Assembly: GCF_042681825.1 (NCBI RefSeq)
Contig: NZ_JBHUGH010000035.1
Span: 1 to 49,765 of the forward strand
DNA: 49,765 nt
DNA from: Halodurantibacterium flavum
GTDB taxonomy: Bacteria; Pseudomonadota; Alphaproteobacteria; Rhodobacterales; Rhodobacteraceae
Direction of reading: 5' to 3'
Shown: positions 17,376 through 26,598 of the stretch, piece after piece
How positions within the stretch are numbered: the first letter of the stretch is position 1
Layout of the letters: the number at the start of each line of letters is the position of its first letter
Made by a program: the position numbers and the translations under genes
The notes under the pieces: model-generated
Database searches by the model: none
What the model was told of the DNA's origin: nothing
Seen by the model: only the letters and a program-made list of their open reading frames with translations

Positions 17376-18106
17376 TGCAAAATTAGTCCACGGTAGCGGC
17401 GGGATAGTCCCGCTGCGGGCGGCGTAAAAGCCGGCCACCTATTTTCCTTCTGCAGTGAGCGCAGGAGGGTTTGGGGATCTACACCGTGGAACTTTATTTG
17501 AAGGTGCGACTGGCGTGCTCGGAAGGGATGAGCAGGCGTCAGGCTGCAAAGCATTTCAACATATCGCGCGACAGCGTGGCCAAGATGCTGTCGTATTCGA
17601 CGCCGCCGGGCTATCAGCGCCGGTCACCCATCCGGCGGCCGAAGCTTGATGCATTTGTCTCTACCATCGATCATTGGCTTGATGACGACCTGAAGATGCC
17701 GCGCAAGCAGCGCCATACGGCCAAGCGGGTTTTCCACCGTCTCCGCGACGAATGCGGGTTCACCGGCGGCTACACGATCATCAAGGACTATATGCGCGAG
17801 CGGGAACAGCGACGCCAGGAAGTGTTCGTGCCGCTGTCGCATCCAGCGGGGCATGGGCAGGCCGATTTCGGCGAGGCGATGGTCGTCATCGGCGGCGTGG
17901 AGCGGAAGGCGCACTTCTTTGTGCTCGACCTGCCGCATAGCGACGGCTGCTATGTGCGGGCCTATCCGGCGGCGGTGGCTGAGGCCTGGGTCGACGGTCA
18001 CATCCATGCCTTTGCCTTCTTCGGGGCCGTGCCGCAGTCGATCGTCTCCGACAACGACCGTTGCCTTGTGGCGAAGATCCTGCCCGACGGCACGCGCAAG
18101 CGGGCA
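17376..18106 (+). mobile_element. Truncated IS21-family insertion sequence (left end only)
   Basis: The left part of an IS21-type element includes a 5' end with two related repeats, GCAAAATTAGTCCAC (from 17378) and GTAAAAGCCGGCCACC (from about 17424), like the multiple terminal repeats of this family. The istA gene follows and breaks off at about 18106, so the rest of istA, all of istB and the right end are missing. It separates the catabolic island from the defence remnant. The left boundary is approximate. Confidence 0.7.
17471..18106 (+). pseudogene. istA: IS21 transposase IstA, C-terminally truncated
   Basis: About 212 native residues remain of a protein usually near 500. There is an N-terminal helix-turn-helix (GMSRRQAAKHFNISRDSVAK) and the start of the DDE domain: first Asp in GQADFGEA and second in SIVSDND. 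After LPDGTRKR at about 18106 the frame runs into sequence belonging to the minus-strand gene, so the catalytic Glu is lost. It cannot be active. The start (TTG 17471, after AGGAGG) is uncertain. Confidence 0.8.
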
Positions 18107-18555
18107 TTCAGCTCCAACAGCTCTCTGCCAGCGCTATGTATGCGGAACGCGCCGTAGCGGCTGCCCTGCACGAACCCGAGTGCGACCAGAGGCTGCACCA
18201 TCGCCATGCGGATCGGCTGAACCACATAAGTTCCGCGACGCCTGAGATTGTGGAAACTGCTATCCTTCAAGCCCTGCATCTTCCTCGCCCCTCGCACACG
18301 GCGATCCTGCGGGCCCGCGATGACTTCAAGCATGACGCGCGCTTCGACCGCGTTGCCGACAGGCAGTGCCGGCACACCAAGTTCCTCGGCGATAGAGATC
18401 GCCAGAACCGACCAAAGGATGGGCATGGGAAACCACATGCCGCCGATTCCGGGGACCGCCCGATCATTGAAATGACGAACCGCCGCCGCAAGCCCAAGGT
18501 TCTGCTGGCGCCGTTGCGAAACCACGGTATCGGGCGCAAGTATTCCCCAGGGCAT
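18107..18555 (-). pseudogene. Unknown defence-island gene, N-terminal fragment cut by IS21
   Basis: About 150 residues remain, starting MPWGILAPDTVV at 18555 and ending at the IS21 junction with AGRELLELNA. The start overlaps the stop of the helicase-nuclease gene by four bases, so it was a coupled partner of that gene. I do not recognise a domain; the N-terminal half has a hydrophobic stretch (GMWFPMPILWSVLAISIAEELG) that looks like a buried helix rather than a signal. Function unknown. Confidence 0.5.
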
Positions 18556-20900
18556 CAGTTAACTCTGGCCTGTGCGAAAGCTCCCGCTGACGCGCCCTCA
18601 TCTGCCAGTTCCAGCCAACCGTGATCGACCCAGAACACCGCCACGCCCTGCAGTGGATGCTGCGGGTATAGTCCGGCCAACAGTCCGGCATAGCTGGAAA
18701 GCTGTGGCCAATAGGGGCCAAACCCGTCACCGCCGCCGCCGGATTTATGGTCGATCAGCATCGCGCCTGCCGGGCCGATGGCGAGAAGGTCGAGGGCACC
18801 GGGGATCTCTGCACCCTCGGGCGTGTGGCCAAGCACCGGAATCTCGGCGCGCAGGTCCGTATAGCCCTGATCGGCAAGCCAGGCTTTCAGCGCCGTGGCG
18901 CGCTCGGCCACTAGCGCAAGAGTGGCGTCGTCAAGCCCGGTCGCGAGAGCCAAAGCCGGGGCCAGATCGGGCCGGGTCAGGTATGTGCGCAGCGCCAGAT
19001 GCAGTGCTGTGCCGCGGTAGGCATCGTTCAGTGCCTTTGGCCAGGGTGCTCCGATGTTGATACGGCGGGACACGGGCGGCACCCCCGCACTACGGGTTTG
19101 CGAGGGCTGCAGCCGCCAGGGCGTCAGCGGTGTCACGGGCAACGGCGCAGCGGCACCGAATCGCAGCGCTGAGGCTGCCGCACCGCCTGCGTACTCGGTA
19201 AATCCCGCCTCTTCAGGCAGTTGCGTGATCAGCGCCGGGCAATCCACGCCATTGATGCGCAGGCTGCCCGCCCCGATCTGCGGCGCGCAAGTATCGGACA
19301 GGATATGAAACAGGTTCGTAGCCTCGGGCGCGTCTTCTTCGCGGTCCTTCAGAAAACCCGGCCATTCCAGCACCATCCGGTCACGGGCACGGGTCAGGGC
19401 GACATAGAGAAGGTTTTTCGCATTGGTTTCAAAATCGGCGCGGCGGTCTTCGATGAAACGGCGGGTCGCCTCGGGCGCGGCAAAGCCGGGCGTGTGGATC
19501 AGGCTCGCGGACCCCAGCACCACCGCCATATCGTCGATGCGGTCCAGGGCATCGAAACGGGTCGCAGTGGCCCCCGCACGTTCCTCAATGCCATAGTCGA
19601 ACTCGGCGACGACAGTGATCGGCCATTCCCGCCCTTTGGAGGCGTGCCAGGTGACGATCTCCACCGCCTCGGCGCTGTTGGCGGAAGGATCGGGATGACG
19701 GTCGAAATCGCGCTCGCTCCCACGGGCGTCGAGCCAGCCGAGAAAGACCTTGGCAGTCTCGCCGTGGAACCCCGAGGCGGATTTGAGGTCGCGATGCGCG
19801 GCTTCGAACTCACCCGCCTCAGCCTCTAGCCGCAAAAGATCGGCACGGGATTGGGCGGCGTCAGGCTGACGTTCCGCCCAGAGGCGCAGGCCGGCGGCAT
19901 CCAACACCAGATCAAGGGCCGCACCCACCGGCAGGCGGGCCAAAAGGTTCGACAGAGCGGCGAGCCGCATCAGCACCGGGTCATCCACCAACCGCCCTTC
20001 CATTTGGGCGGATAGCGCCTCCTGCAAGGGCAGCGGGTCCGGGCCAAGCGTGCGCAAGAGCAGCCCGGCATGGATATCCGCCGGATTGGCGGCAAAGGCC
20101 AGCGCGGCGCGGGCGGCAACAATCACCGGGCTTTTCGCCCAGCCATCCTCGGCGATCCGCACCGGAACGCCGCGCGCGCGCAGTTCCTCGGCATAGCGGG
20201 CAGCGGTGGTGTGGCGACAGACCAACAGCGCGATATCCGAGGGCCGAGCCGGTCGGGCGGCCTTCGTGTGGCGGTCGGTGATAGTCTCAGTATCAGTCAG
20301 GATACGGGCGATGCGCTCGGCGATGTGTTCTGGGGGCTGCGAATACTTTTGTGAGCGCCGTCCCTGCGTAGCGTTCAGCACCTCGATCGCGGGACCTGCG
20401 ACCGCATCGCGGGTCGGCACCAGCGGGTTATAGCCCTGCCCAAAGAGGCCAGCCCCCATCGCATTGACGAATTGCATAATGGCTGGGGTCGAGCGCCAGT
20501 TGCGGTCCAAAGGCTGGGTCGCATCGGGATTTGCCGCCGCCAGCGCTGTGGACAGGCGCGGATCGGCGCCCTGAAACCCCATGATCGACTGTTTGACATC
20601 GCCCACCAGCAGTGTGCGCGGCGCGTGCTGGCCCAACTGCCACAAAAGCGCGAATTGCACGGGGTTGGTGTCCTGGAATTCGTCGATGATGACGCAGTCG
20701 ATCTCGTCCAGCACCGCTTGCCGCACGGCGAGGTCGGTGCGGAGCAGGCGCTCAGCCCCGGTGATCATGTCAGCAAAGTCGATCAGGCCGAGCGCCTTCT
20801 TGCGGGCCTCATAGGCCGCCATCACCTCTTGCGCGCAGGCGATCAGGCAGGACAGGTGCAGCTTAGCATCGGCCAGCGGGCCGGGATGGCAGGGCAGCAC
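18555..20900 (-). pseudogene. UvrD/AddA-like helicase with PD-(D/E)XK nuclease, N-terminus lost
   Basis: The 781-residue frame has helicase motif II IIDEFQDTNPVQ, motif III GDVKQSIMGFQGAD, motif IV LDRNWRSTP, motif V TWHASKGREWP and motif VI LYVALTRARDRM. A C-terminal PD-(D/E)XK nuclease is seen in GALDLLAIG plus IDHKSG. The Walker A motif and the first few hundred residues expected of AddA-type proteins are missing; the frame starts at a GTG exactly where BrxC sequence ends. ATP hydrolysis should be abolished. The intact protein was probably a defence-associated nuclease-helicase. The frame itself has stayed open. Confidence 0.8.
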
Positions 20901-22195
20901 AGCTTTTTGGCCACCTCCTGAAACACCCCCAGCATAGAGCGTTCGCCGACCGAGCTGTGCTTGCCCTCAAACGCGTTATGTTGCGAGAGGCCCATGATCG
21001 CGCGCTGGAATAGGTCATACTGGTAGTTCGGGAACGGGTAGCTCGCGACGAACTGGTCTTTTCCGGAGAAGTTCCTGAACTTGAAGGAATTATCGCCGAA
21101 ATCGAACAAAGTGCGCAGGTTGTTTTCCTCAGCATCATAAAGATTGCCAAGGGTGATCTGACCAGCCTCGGTCTTGGCCAGCAGACGGCGCTGGATGACT
21201 TCGGCCACATCCTGAGAGTTCAGCGGCATCCGGTTGGCAAAGCGCGCCTGGATTTTCGAGAAGTCATTTTCTTGCTGCGCCGTCAGGTCCCCGATGACCG
21301 AACCCATGTCCTGCTGGGCGGTGACGACAATCCAGGCCTGCCCCTTGCACTTCGTGTTCAGGCTTTCGGCAATGGTTTGCAGGTTCGTCATGAGCTTGAC
21401 GTTGTCGGCGATATACTGCCCCACCTCATCGACGAAGAAATTCAGCCGGAACTTCGGCCCCTGCGCATCGATCCATGACTTCACCATATTGGCGAAATCC
21501 TCGATCGAAACCTTCGTATCCTTACGATACTGGCCAAGAATATCCTTGACCTCATCGCCCGTGACCTCGGCAAAGGCGGCGGCAATGTGCTTGCCTTCCA
21601 TCAGAGCCTGTTCGCGCCCGCGCTCCCAAGGCTTTCCGGAAGATTGCGCAAAGGCCGCCTTGAAGGCATCGAGCTTGCCTCGACTGTCCAGATCACGCTC
21701 GAACTGCGCGATATGCGGGAGCTTGCCATAGTAGCCGCACATCTCGTCAAAGACCTTCTGGAAGACGGCGAGAAGCGCATCGACATCCGCCTTCGAGATC
21801 ACATCCGCCTTCTGGTCGATATTGAACAAGACCGACCGGGATGGAATCGACACTGCCTTGCGCAAAGCCCCCGCCAGCATCGGGTTGCCCGCAAGCTTCC
21901 GCTCAAAGATTTCGACGGCACGCTGCCCTTCGACCTCGTCATTCTCCAGCAGAAGGGCGAGCATCTTCAGCAGGTGAGACTTACCTGACCCGAAGAAGCC
22001 AGAAATCCACACGCCGTTCGCGGTATCATAATTGTTGTAGGCGTCGAGGAATTGCTCCAGCCGAGCGCCGATCTCATTGGTGATGACATATTCATCGAGC
22101 TCGGTCAGGAGGCTGGCCTTGTCGTCAGCCTTGATCACCCCATCGATCGAACGGTCGACCGGCTTGGCAAAGATATCACGCAGAAAAGTAGCCAT
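20843..22195 (-). pseudogene. brxC: BREX protein BrxC, C-terminally truncated
   Basis: BrxC is the large P-loop ATPase of BREX phage defence, usually about 1200 residues. Here native sequence runs for about 430 residues, starting MATFLRDIFAKPVDRSIDGV with Walker A GFFGSGKSHLLK and an acidic Walker B-like NFFVDEVGQYI. It ends near LGVFQEVAKKL at about 20901. The last 19 codons to the stop at 20843 are an out-of-frame reading of the helicase gene. A deletion therefore fused the two genes and removed the pglX, pglZ and brxL genes expected in between. Not functional. Confidence 0.88.
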
Positions 22196-22198
22196 CGG

Positions 22199-22804
22199 TC
22201 AGACCTCGTAATTCATGATATTGAACGCGCGGTAGTATTTGTCGTCATGGAGTAAGCCGAACAATTCCAGCGATGCTCCTGTCGCCAGCGCGTGCGTGTA
22301 TTTTCCCGGAAAGAACATGACCGTCGGGCGATCTTTCGCGGTGCTTTGCAGGTTGTTGAGTACGTTGTGCGACCGCAGGTAGGGGTAAACCTCGCCTACG
22401 CCTGACAGGAAGATCACGTCGTGCGGGACTTCTTCGATGTGCCGCGCAATCTCTGGAATGAGGTGTGCCTGCGGGTCCAGAACCCCCTGCAACAGTTCCT
22501 TGAGCTCCGCCTTTTCCGTTTCGGCTTCAACCTCAAGGATCTGCTCGAAGATACCCCGGTCTTCGAGGATCCTGATCGAAAGGTCATAGAGATCAATATC
22601 AAGTACGCGCACACCGGCGTGGCTCAGCCGGGCGATCAGATCCTCGCGATCCTCGCCCAGGCTCAGTCCGTCTTCGGCATCAAAAGCGCAGATAAAAAAG
22701 GGAACCTCGTTTCCCAGCCCTTGCTTTTGCAAGAACCGATCGCTGGAAACTACCCTGAATAGGTGCTCGGCGCGGGCGCGCCGATCAGTTTTCGTGCCCA
22801 CCAT
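22199..22804 (-). CDS. brxB: BREX protein BrxB (DUF1788)
   Basis: This 201-residue protein is intact and matches the BrxB family, with recognisable DVIFLSGVGEVYPYLRSHNVLNNL and VMFFPGKY. BrxB is a core BREX component of unclear biochemical role, thought to help assemble the complex. It starts one base inside the brxA stop (TAATG) and ends three bases before brxC, the standard order. With the rest of the system deleted it is probably an orphan. Confidence 0.9.
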   Translation of the reverse strand: MVGTKTDRRARAEHLFRVVSSDRFLQKQGLGNEVPFFICAFDAEDGLSLGEDREDLIARLSHAGVRVLDIDLYDLSIRILEDRGIFEQILEVEAETEKAELKELLQGVLDPQAHLIPEIARHIEEVPHDVIFLSGVGEVYPYLRSHNVLNNLQSTAKDRPTVMFFPGKYTHALATGASLELFGLLHDDKYYRAFNIMNYEV

Positions 22805-23406
22805 TACCCCCCATTTCCGGGAAAGACCTGCAAGTCCGCCGGATTACTCTCCTCAATCAGCCGCTTCATGCGCCCCGATAACCAAATCGGCTGAATTCTA
22901 CCCTCGACGCTTATCAAACCAACTTCACGTAGTATCCGAAACAAGACCTGACGCAATTTTGCGCAGGTTGAAGCTGAAAGAGCGGCGAGGCCGGGATCGC
23001 TTTCAGCCTTCTCCGCGAGAAAGCGGTCAAAAACCTCATGGCCCAGGTCGAGCCGCCATGATTGGTAGCGTTCGCTGATCACCTCGACTGCGAATTCGTG
23101 GACAAAACGATAGGTCCGGCAGACCGCCAGCCACATCATCGCCTGCTGCTCGGCGCGGTCAGCCTCTACCGACAGGTAATGACGTTCGGCATCGGAGAGA
23201 TGGCCTATCCGGTCGTACACTTCACGAAGCGCGCGGGTTTGCGAGGCCAGTTTGGGTAAGGATGACGCGCCCTGGGCCAGCAACCGCTCACGAGCAGATG
23301 CCCAGTTCTCACCGGGTTGATAAGCTTGAGCAATCACGATGCTCTCATTGAGCATCAGCCCGCCCACGCCAAAGGACATCCGATATTTCGCTGCGGCCAC
23401 CATCAT
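22804..23406 (-). CDS. brxA: BREX protein BrxA (DUF1819)
   Basis: This 200-residue protein has the DUF1819 profile: MSFGVGGLMLNESIVIA at the N-terminus and YRFVHEFAVEVISERY in the middle. BrxA is a small DNA-binding core protein of type I BREX. It overlaps brxR by four bases and brxB by one, so the three are co-translated. Intact length suggests that gene loss downstream is recent or that the protein keeps some use. Confidence 0.9.
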   Translation of the reverse strand: MMVAAAKYRMSFGVGGLMLNESIVIAQAYQPGENWASARERLLAQGASSLPKLASQTRALREVYDRIGHLSDAERHYLSVEADRAEQQAMMWLAVCRTYRFVHEFAVEVISERYQSWRLDLGHEVFDRFLAEKAESDPGLAALSASTCAKLRQVLFRILREVGLISVEGRIQPIWLSGRMKRLIEESNPADLQVFPGNGG

Positions 23407-24305
23407 TTAGGTACCGCCCCGCTTGCTGTGTCAGCCTCATCGAACTCATGCTGCGCACGCTCAAGGGCGGCGGCAACCTCGTCTTCGTCAGCCGCAACGA
23501 TATGCTGGGTCCGGGGATCACGCAGCCTAGCCCCATCAAGGAGTCCTAGCCGCTTGAGCACATAGAACAGCATGGCGTAGCGAACTGTCAGCACAGCGCG
23601 CCCGTCCGCCATGTTGTAATCCTTTGCGACCACCGCCTGCTGACCGACCGACAGATCAGGATGCGGCACAAGGGTGATATCGAAGGTTTCCTGCCACAGC
23701 CGGTCCTGTGCCGCAGCAGCACCTGGCTCGCCGAACTCGCCGAATCCAAGGACACGCGAGAGCAGGAAATCCTTGAAGCGCTCCGTCTCATGGCACCAAG
23801 CCCGCACATGCCAGCGCAGACCATCAAAGCCGAAGGCATGCGGGGTGATACGCCGCCATGCCGGATCGGGCCGATCGCGGTTCATGGATTGGTAGTGAAG
23901 GTCCAGCGACCTTTCCTCCCGCACTGCCGCCAGAACTGAACGCAGAACTTCGGTATCGACCTTACGGCGCAAAGTCAGAGCGATATCCATGTCAGGCGGG
24001 GCAGCGAGCCAGTTCGCCCCCGCGTCGGCGAAACCTTCCGCCATCGATCGGAGCCGCATGAGATAGGCGTCCGGGTCCGGGTCTAGAAACACCGGCTGAA
24101 ATTCCGGGCCGGCTACGTAGCGGCGAGCGCTTTTGTCATAGACCGCATTCTGCGGCGCACGCTCCTGATAATGGGTCAAGTCCTTTGACGCCTGCGGAAC
24201 GGAGACGCCAAACGTATCGATCAGGTCAGAGCGATTGACACCCCCCTCCCAGAACAGGCGGAATTCGATGAACTCCAACCGCCTCTCGACACCCCATTTC
24301 AGCAT
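23403..24305 (-). CDS. brxR: WYL-domain regulator BrxR
   Basis: The product is 300 residues from ATG 24305; the frame stays open to 24350 but that start would cover the operator. It has an N-terminal winged helix (RRLEFIEFRLFWEGGVNRSDLIDTFG, with SVPQASKDLTHY as recognition region) and a WYL domain (RITPHAFGFDGLRWHVRAWC). BrxR proteins bind inverted repeats before BREX operons and repress them, with the WYL domain probably sensing a nucleotide ligand. First gene of the remnant operon. Confidence 0.88.
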   Translation of the reverse strand: MLKWGVERRLEFIEFRLFWEGGVNRSDLIDTFGVSVPQASKDLTHYQERAPQNAVYDKSARRYVAGPEFQPVFLDPDPDAYLMRLRSMAEGFADAGANWLAAPPDMDIALTLRRKVDTEVLRSVLAAVREERSLDLHYQSMNRDRPDPAWRRITPHAFGFDGLRWHVRAWCHETERFKDFLLSRVLGFGEFGEPGAAAAQDRLWQETFDITLVPHPDLSVGQQAVVAKDYNMADGRAVLTVRYAMLFYVLKRLGLLDGARLRDPRTQHIVAADEDEVAAALERAQHEFDEADTASGAVPK

Positions 24306-24340
24306 TGCTCGTCCCGCCGCACTTGAAAGGATAAAAAGTA

Positions 24341-24398
24341 TATGGGACACCTTGTGATGTCCGTATATTTTCTATTCTAACAAACCTCAAACTGTCAA
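24341..24398 (-). promoter_or_regulatory. brxR promoter and inverted-repeat operator
   Basis: On the minus strand TTGACA (24398-24393) and TAGAAA (24374-24369) are 18 bp apart. Just downstream, GGACA (24345-24349) and TGTCC (24358-24362) form an inverted repeat with TATA-rich outer flanks (24341-24367), covering the predicted transcription start. This is where a BrxR autorepressor would bind. The following stretch to 24571 holds no gene I can support. Confidence 0.55.
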
Positions 24399-24571
24399 GC
24401 CCGAGGAAGGCCGGATGCGCACCGTGTCACCGTGCACAAACACGGCGGGGCAAAAGCGCTATCGAAGTCGGTCAGCCTGGACGTGGGCAGGGCCACGACA
24501 TCTTCGATACCGACACGGTCGATGTCGATTGCAGCCAATGCTACGGCGTGATCGTACAGTGCCGTCAAACC

Positions 24572-25543
24572 CTATTTTCGCCGGGCCAGCCCTGTCAGCG
24601 ATCGTGCCAGGCTCAACAGCCGCCGAGACGCCGGATTGTCGTTTTGCGCGGACCAGACCATGCTGAACGGCAGCACCTCATCCGCAAGTTCCCGGTAGGT
24701 GATCCCTGGAAACTGGGCGACGGTCGTTGCTTCGCTCGTCAGAGTGAGGCCGCGACCGAGAGCGACCAGCGATAGGATATTGTCGCGGCCGACCTGCTGA
24801 GACTGAATATCGAGGTGGCGGCCGAGACCGGCAAGGTGAGCAACCAAATAGTCGTGGATCTCCTGACCCGGCGCAACGTCACTCACAATGAACCGCTCGG
24901 AGACCAAATCGCCCCATCCAAGTTCCGGCTTGCCCGTCAAAGGGTGGTTATCGGGCAGCACCACGAAAACCTTCTCGCACCATAAATGCTCCGCCTCACA
25001 GCCATCCCATGCCGCGGTTCCCGTGATGAATGCGACGTCCAGACAAAGTTTCCGGACAGCCGCGATGTGCTCGGGCGGATTGCCGTCAATAAGGTCGACC
25101 TGCACGTTCGGGTGGCGCGTGCCGAAGGCACGCAACAGATCGAACAGAAATCCTGACGCAAGGGACGAAAATATCCCGACCTTGATCAGCCCTTGCTCCG
25201 CCCGGCCAACCGCCGCCACCTTGGTCACCCCAATGTCGATCTGGCGAAGAGCATGGCGAGCGTTGCGCAGGAATTCCCGCCCGGCAACGGTCAACCGCAC
25301 CCCGCCAGCATGGCGCATGAAAAGCGACGCCCCGAGTTCATCTTCGAGATCACGGATTCGTCGGCTGATGGAGGATTCCTGCACAGAAAGCGCGGCAGCA
25401 GCCTTGCGAAAACTCCCATAATCGACGGCGGCCACAAAATATCGCAACTGGTTCAGCCGGACCGCAGATGTGCCGGGTTTCCCCTCAACGACCTTTGTGA
25501 GGCTATCATCAGGCGAGGTCTGATTGTTCCCGATCACAGCCAT
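24572..25543 (-). CDS. LysR-family transcriptional regulator
   Basis: This 323-residue protein has the LysR winged helix at about residues 30-88 (NQLRYFVAAVDYGSFRKAAAAL then VQESSISRRIRDLEDELG) and a periplasmic-binding-like effector domain. The first 27 residues precede the usual LysR start and may not be translated. It is divergent from the TetR gene, with the operators between them. No catabolic gene is adjacent, so its target is unknown; it may regulate a gene outside the window or its divergent neighbour. Confidence 0.9.
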   Translation of the reverse strand: MAVIGNNQTSPDDSLTKVVEGKPGTSAVRLNQLRYFVAAVDYGSFRKAAAALSVQESSISRRIRDLEDELGASLFMRHAGGVRLTVAGREFLRNARHALRQIDIGVTKVAAVGRAEQGLIKVGIFSSLASGFLFDLLRAFGTRHPNVQVDLIDGNPPEHIAAVRKLCLDVAFITGTAAWDGCEAEHLWCEKVFVVLPDNHPLTGKPELGWGDLVSERFIVSDVAPGQEIHDYLVAHLAGLGRHLDIQSQQVGRDNILSLVALGRGLTLTSEATTVAQFPGITYRELADEVLPFSMVWSAQNDNPASRRLLSLARSLTGLARRK

Positions 25544-25645
25544 GGTGCATCATCCGAAACAGCGTTCGGTTTCTGACGGGCACCCCGCCATCATCAACGC
25601 GAAAATCGATCTGTGTGCGTTCATCGGCTCTCCGCACATCCTCAA

Positions 25646-25662
25646 ACTAAACGACGTTCAGT
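25646..25662. promoter_or_regulatory. TetR-type operator 1
   Basis: The 17-bp sequence ACTAAACGACGTTCAGT is palindromic around its centre except for one base pair besides the central base. Size and centre (AACGNCGTT) suit a TetR dimer. It lies between the divergent lysR and tetR starts, nearer lysR. Confidence 0.55.
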
Positions 25663-25704
25663 TACCGAATGCTGCTTCTTGACTTCCGGCCCGTCAACGA
25701 AAAA

Positions 25705-25721
25705 AGTAAATGTCGTTTAGT
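25705..25721. promoter_or_regulatory. TetR-type operator 2
   Basis: AGTAAATGTCGTTTAGT repeats operator 1 in imperfect form, 59 bp away centre to centre. The right half of this site and the left half of operator 1 form a perfect 12-bp inverted repeat (GTCGTTTAGTTT at 25712-25723 and its complement at 25644-25655). It lies 30 bp before the tetR start. Confidence 0.55.
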
Positions 25722-25750
25722 TTTCACGACAAGTTGCAACAGGCATCCGA

Positions 25751-26380
25751 ATGGCCCGTCCCCGGAAAGAGCAAGAACTTGATATTGCTCGTCGCGCGAT
25801 CGACGAAACGATCCGGCTGCTGTCAGAACGTGGCGACCTCGACGTACCGCTGACTGCGGTCGCGCACGCCATCGGTTGCACAGCGCCAGCGCTTTACGGC
25901 CATTTCCGCAACAAAAGCGCCTTGTTGCGCGCCGTTCGGGACGAAGGTTTCAACCAGCTCTACAGGGAAAAGCTGGCGGTCTTCCAGCAGATGCGCGGCA
26001 ATCCATTCGGCTATTTGCGTGATGGCAGCTATGCCTATGTCCGCTTTGCCCTCGAAAACCCCACGCTGTACCGACTGATGTTCACACCGCCGCCACGGCT
26101 CGGAGTCAGCGATGATCCATGGTCGGGCGAAGCTGGAAGACAGATACTAAATCTATTGCTGGCGGGACTTCGCTGCTCTCAGGACCAAGGCTTTTTGCCC
26201 GGCATGGATCTGGGCCGTTACAGCTTCATGTTCTGGTCAACGGTACACGGCGCGGTGAGCCTCACCCTTCAGAACCGGAAAATGGATCAGACCGCCAAAT
26301 GGGATGCGACACGAAAGGCCGTCGATACGTTGATGGAAATCATCGCCGCGACGTGCCATGACTCGCTCGGCACCTCATGA
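25751..26380 (+). CDS. TetR-family transcriptional regulator
   Basis: This 209-residue protein has a TetR N-terminal helix-turn-helix at about residues 10-60 (VAHAIGCTAPALYGHFRNKSALL) and a C-terminal ligand domain of the TetR_C WHG type (PTLYRLMF). It probably represses itself and the divergent lysR gene through the two 17-bp operators. Its stop overlaps the stop of the convergent DUF2274 gene by six bases. The ligand is unknown. Confidence 0.88.
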   Translation: MARPRKEQELDIARRAIDETIRLLSERGDLDVPLTAVAHAIGCTAPALYGHFRNKSALLRAVRDEGFNQLYREKLAVFQQMRGNPFGYLRDGSYAYVRFALENPTLYRLMFTPPPRLGVSDDPWSGEAGRQILNLLLAGLRCSQDQGFLPGMDLGRYSFMFWSTVHGAVSLTLQNRKMDQTAKWDATRKAVDTLMEIIAATCHDSLGTS

Positions 26381-26596
26381 GCGAAACCTTCGGGCGCTGG
26401 CAAAGCCCCGATCTGTCGCAATGAACCGTTCCAGCATCGGCACAATCAACCTGACAGGATCGGCAGCGGGCTGGCCGGTTTCGCGAGCCAGCACTTCTGC
26501 ATAGGCGGCAAGATCGCGGTGCAGCGGCCCCGGCAGTTCCACCGTCACCTTCACGGGCTTGTCTTCGATGAGGGGGCCGAGTTTCAGCTTCGTCAT
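26375..26596 (-). CDS. DUF2274 protein of the conjugation operon
   Basis: This 73-residue protein resembles DUF2274, a small family found right after trbI in alphaproteobacterial conjugative elements. The sequence has VKVTVELPGPLHRDLAAYAEVL, which looks like a ribbon-helix-helix strand and helix, so DNA binding is possible. It lies two bases after trbI and ends the trb operon. Role unknown. Confidence 0.8.
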   Translation of the reverse strand: MTKLKLGPLIEDKPVKVTVELPGPLHRDLAAYAEVLARETGQPAADPVRLIVPMLERFIATDRGFASARRFRS

Positions 26597-26598
26597 GG

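Noticed and set aside
24395..24571. Open frame continuing in phase after the lysR stop (about 50 codons)
   Set aside because: It has no start, no recognisable domain and is likely a by-product of GC-rich codon bias; a readthrough or decayed C-terminus cannot be shown.
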